Shown here in pieces: positions 22,955 to 33,362 of a stretch of 64,000 nucleotides of DNA. Numbering within the stretch: the first letter of the stretch is position 1; each line of letters starts with the position of its first letter. Position numbers and translations under genes: made by a program. The DNA is from Pseudophaeomoniella oleicola. Taxonomy: Eukaryota > Ascomycota > Eurotiomycetes > Phaeomoniellales > Phaeomoniellaceae. The notes beneath the pieces are model-generated. The model was given only the letters and a program-made list of their open reading frames with translations. It was not told the DNA's origin and made no database searches. The DNA is taken from the NCBI GenBank assembly GCA_003868215.1, contig QWDQ01000020.1:62001-126000 (forward strand), read 5' to 3'.

Positions 22955-25418
22955 ATGGTACCACCCCCTTCTCGCTACACCTTTGTCGATGACTTGGAAG
23001 ATCAATCAGGCAGTGGTCCCCATACGACCACTGCCGATGGAAGAAGTATCGTAAGAAGTCGGGCGATGCAGCTGGTCTGGGATCAAAGAAGCAAGAGGAA
23101 CAGTGGACGGCTCAGAGAGAACATCGAGATAGTTGTCGAGACTCAAGATTCGTATGATAGGAAGGAAGCAGCCAAGGCAGAGGCCCGCAAACGCCCGTCA
23201 GCAACTGTACGACATGATGTCCGTTCCGAGGGGGACTCGTCAAATCCGACTGTTCTTGCCAGAGAACAAACTATCAAGTTCCTTCCCCGGCAAAACTCTG
23301 AAGATCATTCTGAGATATCCATATCTGATCTCGCCGAAGAGATTCCCAACGACGAACCTCTATCCAAGTCACGCGAAGAGGATCCACCGGTTGATGTGCA
23401 GAGAGACGTCGCCGTGCAGCGTGCGCTTCAAGAGGCTGCTATGGAGGTGGTGGTCAGACAGCATGGCAAACAACAGCAACAGCACGAAGCGCTAGATATC
23501 TCGTGGCTTGATCCATTTCAAAGAGCTTGTATACATGTCGATTCGCAAACAAATGCTTATCTGCATCATTGTGAGTGTTCCAATTTGAAACCGCATATGA
23601 TTTGCCTAACAGTCACAGATTTTCAAGCCCTTTCGTGGAAGTTTACAATGCCAAAAACGACCTGGCTCCGATATGCCATGGAAGATGTTGGGCTGTTACA
23701 CTCCATTCTATTCGTCGCATCCGCTCACTATGCATTTTCGGTTCACAAACGTCAAGTTCTCACAATCGATGCTCGACGTCATGCAGCCAGGACGATACAG
23801 TATATCAAGCAATGCATGCAAGACCCTACCCGACAATGTTCAGATGCAGTGATAGGGGCTATCGGTCGGGTTATCACCTGGTCTGTAAGTGAGAACACCT
23901 CCCATGGATCGTTTCGGATAGCAGCTCACGAAAGGGAAAGATCATCCAGGGTGACAGGGAGACCTACAGCAAACACATGCGTCATGTCGGCAAGATGATA
24001 CAAATGCGGAGTGGCTTAGATAATCTCGGATTTGACGGGCAGTTAAAATACTTGATGTGCTGGTATGAGAAGCTTCTCCTGTTGGACTATACAGACTGAC
24101 CTGCTGTCACAGTAACATTTGCGGTGGCGCATCAGTATGGATGAATGATATCCCTCAATTACTACGGTACCCCTATGGTTCACTCAATCATTCTGCGCTC
24201 GAAGATGTACCGGAGACTCCGATTGCGGAAGACACGGCATCATCATTTGTGGCCTTGAGAGACGACGGGTGGGTGCCAGATGATGTTGCCGACGTTTGTA
24301 TAGCGATGGCTAAGCTTGATATCGCATCATCGGAACAAGAGAATCTTTTCATAATCGACGACGCCGCTAAAACACGCTATGGCCATTGCAGCAACAAACT
24401 AGCACTACGGTTGATGTACGGCTCTCACCGTGAGGCGGCAAAGTTTATGGGAGGCGTCCCTCAGATCGATGTTTTCATCCGCGAAATTACCAGAACAACG
24501 CTCTTATGTTATCTTTACGCGTTTCAGCGAGAGTCTCCTCCGTTTAGTTATCCCATAAGATCGAACCTGAAGCGTATACGACTTTGGATGGAGAAGTCTA
24601 AAATGCTTCCGAACCTGAAAGTCGACAACGCATGGGGCGGAGGCCGATTAGGAGGCCTTCTCTTCTGGAGCCTCATGATTACTGGCGCACTCACCTTGAA
24701 CCCTTCCGATCGACTGGAGATAATGCAACAACTTCGAGTGGTTGCAGATGAAATGAAGATCAATGCCTGGCAGCGTGTTCAACAAGTGTGTCGTTCTTTC
24801 CTGTGGCAACAGCCGCTTTGCGAAAAGAAGTGCACACTATTTTGGAACGACACGTTCTACTTCCAGCCAGTTGGACTCATGAGCAGGCTTAGCCTTGGAC
24901 AGACTCCGGGCGCCGGTGAAGAAATAGATAGACCAGCAACAGCATCAAGAATGGAAAGCTTCATACAACACGAGCGTAGGGACGCCTTCCGAGAGTCTAA
25001 CTTGGGTATTCGCCCAGGGCCTTCCCATTCGAGATCATCCGAGACATATCGGGTGAGAGCGTACAGTCCACAACTGACTATCCCATCGCTTTCCACAGAC
25101 GACGGGACCTCGGGCTCGGATGATCAATCCATGTCAATATCACCTCCATTACGATCGATTGAGTTCATCGACGAGTCTATCAAACAAGCAGACAAGGCAA
25201 GATCGAATAAACCGCAGACCCAAACCCAAGGTATTAGATTTGAGGAACCCTATGTCGGTAATTCGCGGCAGCTGCAACCTCAAAGATCTGGTCAGAGCAA
25301 AGGGAAAACGGCTGTTCGTCGATCAAGTTTGGAAAATGCTCCACCCAGACTAAAGAAAACTGGCTCACATACCAAAGGTCATGGGGGATCAAAACACAGT
25401 GGCGGTCGTGGGTCTTGA
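22955..25418 (+). CDS. Fungal transcription-factor-domain protein lacking a zinc cluster
   Basis: Resembles the ascomycete family with a fungal-specific transcription factor domain (PF11951 type) but without the Zn2Cys6 cluster. Four exons (22955-23570, 23619-23884, 23950-24062, 24113-25418) encode 766 residues. The N-terminus has the usual YTFVDDLEDQSG and VRSRAMQLVWDQRSKRNSGR segments. The helical domain starts near 185 (ISWLDPFQRACIHVDSQTNA), runs through YFQALSWKF and LLHSILFVASAHYAF, and across the second splice site reads GDRETYSKHMRHVGKMIQMRSG, a hallmark of the family. The helical part ends near residue 550 (LCEKKCTLFWND). The last 190 residues are polar and basic. Introns are 48, 65 and 50 nt. 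It may regulate the metabolite genes about 2 kb downstream, but that is only positional. Confidence 0.75.
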
Positions 25419-26200
25419 ACGTTTCCTACAGAGAAGCATAATGTCTCTCAGCTGGACACTAGGAATTGCATCGAGGCGTCTCTGGATTCGAGGCGATCTC
25501 CTGTCCCTGAGCATTCCATAACGGTCATTCCTTCTTGGTCGTGGTCTGTGGTCAGACTACAGGATCAAGTGACACATTAACATTGTTGGCGTTACCCCCT
25601 GCAGGTAATCAACCAAGGTTGTAAGGCAACCACCGTCCCTGCGAATCACTACGCCACCACGACACTCGGGAGAATTCAAATCTGAACCACGGAAGGTGCT
25701 CGACTGTAAATGCCCCTCGACGAGGAAATGTCTGACGTTCGTGCTACCGTGGTAGAACCATACATAACAGCTCATTCCCTTCCCGAGCTGGCGCAAACCA
25801 CCGACATCAGTTCATGCATCTCACACTCCACCGACAGCCAACGGGATACTCTCTTCCACCACCGCAGAAGTCTCACTTGCAGCAGCACACCATTTCCGAT
25901 CCCCGATCTCCTCCCTTTCTTCCAACCCTCACTATCCAGCCACAAAACTCTATACATCGGAATCTGAATACATAACAACAACCCGACGTAAGAAAGGGAT
26001 GGAGATGGAGACGTGTGTACATTCACACCCACACCGGAACAAGCACATTTCCATTCCAAACCAGACCAGACCAAACTCACGTCCATGTACACCTACGATA
26101 CAACGAGAAAACTCATACCCTACACCCCATAACGAAAAGAAAAGAATACACACGAAAATGTTTTGAATAATGATGAAGGAAGAAGCCGAAACAAAAAATT

Positions 26201-26217
26201 GGGGGGGGGGGGGGGGG
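26201..26217. repeat. G17 homopolymer run
   Basis: Seventeen uninterrupted G residues. Confidence 0.85.
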
Positions 26218-26655
26218 TCAATGATATGATTGATGTCGTCACGCAGGCACGTAGGTTAGGTTAGGTAAGTCACCTGGTACCTAGGTACACATGAAAAATA
26301 TTCAAACAGAATAATTAACAGGAATTTATCTAAGACAGACATCAATCCTATGGAATAAGAGTCAGAAGACGTGAGATTGAAAAACATGCCTCGTCCCTCT
26401 TCTCCTCCTCCTCTACCGCTGCCTAGGCACCTACCTATCTTACCCAGCCAGACATATCCCACACCCTCTCTTCCCCAGAAATCCATCTTAACCTTCCACC
26501 CCGCTCTCTCAACCTTCCAAAACCCGCTATACCTACCTATCGTGCTGTACTATGCCATTGCCGTGCCATGCCGTGCCGTGCTCAATAGCGAAGAAAACAA
26601 TAACGGTATTGGTGGATAGATGAAGTCATATCTGTGTTAGATTTGATTAACAGCT

Positions 26656-26687
26656 GAGAGGAGAGGAGAGGAGAGGAGAGGAGAGGA
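26656..26687. repeat. GAGAG pentanucleotide repeat
   Basis: About six tandem copies of a 5-bp GAGAG-type unit. Confidence 0.85.
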
Positions 26688-26715
26688 TGTGGAGGGATAG
26701 AGAGAGACTGAAGGC

Positions 26716-26730
26716 GGGGGGGGGGGGGGG
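26716..26730. repeat. G15 homopolymer run
   Basis: Fifteen uninterrupted G residues. Confidence 0.85.
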
Positions 26731-27657
26731 ATTAATTATATAGGGAAGGAAGGAAATGAGGAAGTCTTCGAACCGAAAAAGAAAAAAGAAAAAGAAAAAG
26801 ATAGGTAGAGTGTCATTTCAACTCTACTACGAATAGTAGTTAATTACCTCTTAGCTTAATCCATATCACACTGAGATATTGGTAATTAATCAGATGAGTC
26901 GATGGAGGGGAGAGGGCAAAGGGGGGGGCGTTGTTGACAGACAGTTCCATCGTAGGTGGTGTTTAGATCGGGGAAGGAAGGTGAGTGGAAGGAAGGAAGG
27001 AAACCAGTTTGGAACCAAGAGGAAGGGGGTGGGTAGGTAACGTTACTAATTTACCTTATGCATGTCTCTGTCTCTGTCTCTGTCTCTGTCTGTGAATACA
27101 GAAGGTACAGGCAAAGGTACCTAGGTAGGTATCTACCTGCATAAAGTGACCTGTCACATAACATAGGTACCTACCTACCTTAGAAAACATAACATAAGCA
27201 CACGATCATCTCATGCAGGCTACAGGTGCAGTACAGTACAGTACAGTACAGTACATAAGGTATGCAGACATGTCCAAGCAGCACAATCTGGCCTTCTCTG
27301 CGGGAGACGGACGGACGGACGGACCGGGGTTTTTGACTAGTCATGATGGACGAGAATATCCTCGGAGTAAGTATATAAGATAGTTCCAGATGGGAGAAAA
27401 GCTTTGGTTTCACTGAGTCTAGATGTAGACTGTAGGCTACGTACGTCGATTCCACGAGGAAGCAATGGAACAGGTCAGTAGACGGATTAGCTGGTTAGGA
27501 GCTCATAACAAACATGACTAGCAACCTGGGTAAAAGGGAGAGAGGGGTGACCCTGATGTGCCTGCTTTTGGTCCAAAAAGTGACTTCTTCTTCTTCTTCT
27601 TCTTCTATTCGTGATCGGACAGGATGGACCTTTTCCTGATGCTCTTTGCTTGAATAA

Positions 27658-30600
27658 TCACTGCCATCCCCAAAACCGCGTCCACTCCGCAACGAGGTCA
27701 GTAACATACTCCTCTGAAATAACAGCGTTCCAGTCCGAGGTTCTGAAAATTTGACTGTCTGTTTCGGCCGCTATGGTTTCAAAGACAATACCTTTGGCGA
27801 AGTCACCGGTGAAATCCTCTTGGATTTGTCGTAAGCCGACGGGTCTGTGGTCTTTCCATATTCCGAGGAGTCTGATACACGGAGGGTTTGAAAATGACAG
27901 CACTGGTATTTCTGATTTAGTTTGTGTCTGGCCAAGTTCGCTGGATTGTTGTTGTTGGTCGGCGAGTTGGGATAACCTTTCAAACCAGTCGTCGAATTTG
28001 ATGACTTCGAAATCGAGATCTGATGTTGCACGGAGGGTTGGAAGAAAATCGCCAGTCCAGGAGAAAGGATGAGGATTCATGAGGTTGTAGAACGGTGCGG
28101 AATTTAGTCTGGAGACTTTCTCCGGATGATCATCTTGAATTTGCAAAGTGATTCCCGCAATGTCGAGAATGACGCTGGCGAGAATGTTTGCCGGGAGCCA
28201 GGTGCAAGTATCACTGGCCCAAGGACCCGGAGTATCAGGTAACGCTTGCAACGGTTTTGCACTATTGATAATCAAAGGTATCACCTCAGTTGGAGTCCAG
28301 AGTTTGCTCCTTTTAGGTCTTTCATCAGCAGGAGGAGTGATTTGACCTATGCGTAGAACTGATGTATTTCTATTAACGGAATGAGCGGCTTCGAGTATTC
28401 GTTCGGCGACAAGCTTGGAGCGTGCATAACCTGACGGTGCGGCAGAGCTGAGAGATGGAATCGAAGCGTCTTGGATGATTGTACCGGGAGGAGAGGAAAG
28501 TGCGGTGCTAATTGAAGAGCAAAAGAGGAATGTTGCAGCCTGAGGTGTCGAGACCGATGTGGTCAAATCGTACAGGGAGCGTAAACTTGCAAGCTGGGAT
28601 TCAAACGAAGATAGATGGAGAGAGAAGTTCACAGGCCACGCCGCATGAATGACGTGAGTAAGTTCAGTGCCAAAGGTTGAGAGAGCTTCCGGAGGAATGG
28701 GCAATGGGGTATGGGATAGATCACATGGGAAGGGATGGATGTTCGGTGGCAGCTCGTTATATCCGTGGCCTGACAAAGCTAGGGTCGAGATAATGCGAAG
28801 GACTGCTTCTTTCTGTCCTGTAGCCCGAACGGGACAATATATCTGGGTAGAAGTAAGTATATGTAACTCCGCGAGGATTGCCGAGCCGAGCGTCCCTGTA
28901 GCCCCTGTGAGCAAGACAGTTGCATGGGATGGATATGGGCTTGCGCCGGGACTAAAAGGTGTGACACTGTTGTACTTTGCTTGGAGTTCTTCCATGAGCT
29001 CTATCTCATCCGTCACAGTCGTATCGGATCCTGTTTGAAGATCATAGAGGTATTGAGCCAGGCTTGCAACTGTACCTTGCTCAAACACAACGAGGGAACT
29101 GAGCTCTTCCAAACGACCGCCAAGGTCAAGGTTAGAAACAATCATACGTCGCATCTGAATGGCTTTCTGACTATCGATACCTGCAGCAAAGAAATCTGTG
29201 TTATTGTTTGGCAGTAAGATGCCAAATTCAACGCGGAATTGAGAAACAAGCCAATCTTCAAGTTCCCTCAAGTCTAACTTGAGTCCTCCTGAAGATACTG
29301 TCCTCTCCGCATAGATACTGTCAATGATGTCGGCAAAATTCTGGTATATCTGAGCACGCTTAATGGATTGCTTGTCTGTAGAGGGGCAGTCCGTGGTTTC
29401 GGGAAGTACGGCGATGTAGTCTTTGCCGATCTTTCCAAAGTCACTGGTTTGGTCGTTGCACTCACTGATGACCGGCCACAAGCGGTCAATGTATTCCAAA
29501 TCGGATAAAGAAGCGGCGGCGTCAGACTTGAAAAGAAGCAGACCTGGCAATGGTCTCTCGACACCGAACACTACCGCCTCTTTGACCAGGGGATCTTGTC
29601 GTACCCGACCTTCTATATCCAATGGAATGAACTTCTCTCCGTTATTGAGAGTAATGCGGTCATCGAGTCTACCGATGTATTTCCATCTGGCCTTTAGCGT
29701 TGGGTGCGGTATGAACAGATCCTTGGTATGGAATGAATTTGGTGGGTTGTCCGAATTCGAGGTTATCTTGCCTTTGTGACCATCAAGTACAACCAATTCG
29801 AAGACATCCTTCTCCACTGGTTTCATCCATATGAAAGGAGCTACATGCGGGGGTACGGCCATATAGTCCCAGGCCTTGTCGTCTGGCGGTCTGTTGAGAT
29901 TAGACATGACAAATGCGACTTCCGTTGCTCCGAAAGAGGTTCCAAGATGTACTCCTTGGCTCACGAGGAGATTCCCAAGCTCATCCGGTGTCCTACTTCC
30001 ACCTGATGATACAATCTTGCACTTTCGCAACATCTCAATGCCGTCTTGTTTCTCAGCGATGAGCTTGAGCACGTATGGGACTGTCCAAACGATCTCTGGT
30101 TGAGCTTCTCGAATTGCGGCAGTCACCGTGTCATGCGTCTGAGGTAGGTTGCCGTTAAACAGCCATACTGTCTTTCGCTTGTACAGAGCTTGCAAGAAAG
30201 ACACTAGGCCATGAGCATGGTAGACCGGGACGGACAAGAACGCCGTGAGGTTTTGAGCATTGACCAAGGTATGTAAAAGTCGTCTGTGAGGGTAAATGAT
30301 AGGTCGAGGCTTCCCAGTAGAACCGGACGAGTGCATAATGATGCATGTTTTGGCAGTCTCTGATGGACCATCATTTGTCCTTGCTGGCGGCAATGAGGAT
30401 GAAATAGTATCGTATTGTTCTGATTGAATAACAGCTATGGTCTGTAGCGAACTATGCGCCCTGACGAAAGCCGCCTTGCCATCAAATCGGTTTGTGTACA
30501 GCAATGCATGGGCGCCGAGGTCGCGAAGTAGACCGAGAGTGGCTTGTTCATCCAATCTCGGGGATATGATGAGAGTGGCATATCCTAGTCGGCCCAAAGC

Positions 30601-30946
30601 GAGAACATTGACAACAAAGTCCAAATCTGACTGACCGATGATACCAACGACAACTTCCTGATCCTGCCAATGATCGGTCAACAGGGAAGTCGACGTAACG
30701 GCTCGTTAAGTAACCTACAACAGGAGGAAGACCAAGTGAAATCAAAGTACCGGCGGCACCATCTATCATGCGGTTGATATCACGACCTGTGAAGTATGCG
30801 TAGTCTGTCACATCTTCCTTATGTTTAGGAAAGCCAATAAGTGGTTGCTGGTCTGTATCACGGCCTCTTTCTCGAATCAGATCGTCGACGGTATAGACTG
30901 TACGAGCCTCTTGTGCCCCTGATGGATTGGAATCATTTGAGCCCAT
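27658..30946 (-). CDS. NRPS-like adenylate-forming reductase (A-T-R)
   Basis: Predicted to activate a carboxylic acid as the adenylate, load it on a carrier domain and reduce it to an aldehyde or alcohol with NADPH. Exon 1 is 30946-30719 and exon 2 is 30663-27658 (intron 55 nt, phase 0), giving 1077 residues, a normal size for this class. The A domain has HSSGSTGKPRP near 188, SFGATE near 319 and YIGRLDDRITLNNGEK near 406. The T domain has TDFFAAGIDSQKA with the phosphopantetheine serine near 574. The reductase domain has VLLTGATGTLGS near 660 and the catalytic GYARSK near 821. There is no condensation domain, and it is shorter than Lys2 (about 1400), so a secondary-metabolism role is likelier than lysine synthesis. 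The frame opens upstream of 30946, but that is its first ATG. Its neighbour on the same strand is an MFS transporter. Confidence 0.9.
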
Positions 30947-31645
30947 ATTTCGACGCGTAAGACTATAGTCAGGGATCAACGTAAAGGATTGATTCAATAG
31001 ATTGGCAGAAGCGTCTTTGCTCTCGAGAAGCACTTCATTTTAGGCAAACTATTGGTGAGTCAATACGGTGCGAAGTTTGCTTTTGGAATACCGAGCCCAA
31101 AAATAAAGACCGACGTAGGCGTTACATGTAACCACTTGGCCGGAATTGCATTGAACAGGGTAAAAGTTGCAAACCAATTGGAATTGTGAACACCATAAGC
31201 GAGATGTCAACAGACAACACTACACCCTTCGCGCTTACAGGAAAGCCACCCGGTTGGAAGGAAGGTGATAGTTGGTACCGAGGGATAAAGATGTCGACAA
31301 GGATGAGAGTTGGTGGCGGTGTACTACGTAGTATGCATTTCGGGAAGGATGCCGGTGACGCTAGCGACAAGTCATATCACATTGATTACATTGGTTTTGT
31401 TGTATCAGAAATGTAGCAATCAGTCGTCACATTAATCTCATTTCCCAGAGTGTTTCATGCTACATCCCTCAAGCTGGGGATGCTACTCGTTCTTACAGCA
31501 AAGCGCATGATCAATCGATATCAATATTATATGTTACGATCTGTCTACTCCGTACAAATCTTGTATATTATGGACAAAGCCTGAAATAAACAGGCGTTCC
31601 CTACTCTTGACTTTGTTCTTCTCCTTCTGTGGTATATATACTGCC
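30947..31645. other. Spacer between NRPS-like and MFS genes
   Basis: About 700 bp between two minus-strand genes, holding the upstream region of the NRPS-like gene and the 3' flank of the MFS gene. It contains the palindrome TACTACGTAGTA at 31322-31333 and TACTCCGTA at 31546-31554. A 76-codon plus-strand frame near 31186 was not accepted. Confidence 0.45.
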
Positions 31646-33362
31646 TTATGCTTCTGATGCTGTCGATTTGACAACACGGTCGCCCTCTTCAGACGAGGAC
31701 AGATGAGCTGGAGTCCAGCTCCTGATCAGGTGACCCTTCCACATCAGCAAGCCAATGGCTCCAAAACTTCCAACGGACATGAAAGCCATCGTTCCATATA
31801 CCCAGCCAGCGCCAACATCTGCCAACCATTGGTCGATGAAGAACGTGACACTGAGTCCGAAAGCGAGACGGTAGAAGTTGACGACGATTGAAGCTTCGGC
31901 TGGATAGTCTTTGAAGCATTCACAGATATAGTTGACCGTGACAGGCAACATCGCCAGATCACCGATGGTAACCAGTAGCGATCCACCAGCCAAGGTCCCC
32001 CACGAGAGATGGTATTGGAGGCCGGCTCCAAAAAGACCAAGACCAACTGGTGCAATGATCAATGACGGGAGCCAGAGTGCATGTAAACGATATTCAGGTC
32101 TCCAAACACCTCCTCTTCTCTTTGCAATGGCAAGTGGTAGTCTATCGCTCATAGTATGACCCCAGAGAAAGGCAATGATTTCACCAATCCAATGCGCAAA
32201 GGTGACTGCGAGCGTATCAGCACGTAATCATTCTTCCATTCGGTTCGGATCACTTACAGTAGGCGTTCTGCTCCACAGTAAAACCATATCCACCTCTCTT
32301 CACTGGTCTTTGTAAGAAGATAGGTGAGATCAAATTCAGAGCAATGTAAAATCCAAAAGAGATCAGAGTGAAAAGGGCCACAAAGAGGGTAACAGGAGAC
32401 GCCGCGATCAAAAATGGAACGGCAGCGGCACGTAGCTAAGGAAAAGGCTGTCAGCCGTCTGTATCAAATGGTGATAAAATCACTTACCATGGAAGTATTG
32501 TTTTTAGGAACGACCTTTTGACCAAAAAAGAAAGTAGCAATACGATTGGCAACCCAGGTCTGCGGTACATCTGGGTTGTTCTCAAGATTGTTTCTGTCGA
32601 ATGCAGTCTCTTCCAGAAACAAAAGGACAAGCACAGCAGACAAAGTGACCATCGCCACATTCCACCAGTATTCCACAGGCCAGTAGGCATTGGCAGCAAC
32701 AAGACCCGCGAATGTTGGCGAAGCGACTGTACCAAAGTTGAGAAAGAGGTAGAACGCTGTGAATGCCCGTCCACGTTGGTGAAGGAAATACATATCATAA
32801 AGGAGTCGAGATCCCAGAACTGCGACAAGGCTACCAAAGAATCCTGCGAAAAACCTGGAAGCGACATAGGCGTTGTAGTCATGGGTGCCCGTCATTTTGG
32901 GGGCCCAAATCTGTGCGATCAAGCAACCCAGGAGAGTCCAAAAGATGATGGATGGTCGTCCAAACTTGTGTGCCAAAGGAGCAAAGAAGAAGCCTCCTGT
33001 GGCCAGACCTGCTGACGCGACAGAATTGGCATAAGCCACTTCGGTGGGTGAGTGGTGGTAAAGGTGGGCTTGCTGTATGAGGTTGATCTGCCCGGCCAAG
33101 GGAGCAGCCATTGCTGAAAAGACACCGACACAGATGATGGCAACTATACGAGCTTTCTTCCAAAACGTCCAATTCTGTAGCATGTCAGGCCAGTGGAAGC
33201 AACATTTTCACCCAATTGACGTACCAATGGATCTCTGGGGTCATTGCTAGGCTGAGGAATGAGCACAATTGCACTGTCACCCGAGGCGTGCTTCTCTATA
33301 GATTGGGCTGTAGGCGAGCCGAGGGCTGCCTCTGCCATATCAGGTTGTTTTTCAGGTTCCAT
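31646..33362 (-). CDS. MFS transporter, DHA1 drug:H+ antiporter type
   Basis: Plasma-membrane proton antiporter of the major facilitator superfamily. Four exons (33362-33225, 33174-32488, 32435-32258, 32205-31646) encode 520 residues with about 12 membrane segments. The N-terminus carries the ascomycete DHA1 hallmark QPSNDPRDPLNWTFWKKAR, where the first splice junction restores PLNW. The loop 2-3 motif reads FAPLAHKFGRPSIIFW, and the central loop has FLEETAFDR. Introns are 50, 52 and 52 nt. It lies downstream of the NRPS-like gene on the same strand, which fits export of a product or self-protection, though DHA1 proteins are common and the substrate cannot be read. Confidence 0.9.

Larger units (their letters stand above)
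25419..27657. other. Repeat-rich convergent intergenic region
   Basis: This 2.2-kb spacer lies between converging genes and is packed with microsatellites: 17 G at 26201-26217, GAGAG pentamers near 26656-26687, 15 G at 26716-26730, TCTCTG repeats near 27063-27090, CAGTA repeats near 27229-27254, GACG repeats near 27306-27322 and CTT repeats near 27583-27605. TACCTAGGTA-type motifs occur near 26277 and 27118. No gene was supported. Confidence 0.6.

Noticed and set aside
25557-25720. Possible tRNA-derived sequence on the minus strand
   Set aside because: An A-box-like TGGCGTAGTGAT and a GGTTG..CAACC hairpin are present, but the B box fails and no acceptor stem forms.
31186-31416. 76-codon frame between the NRPS-like and MFS genes
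   Set aside because: It has an antisense partner of similar length and no recognisable motif, and it lies across the region expected to hold the MFS 3' end.
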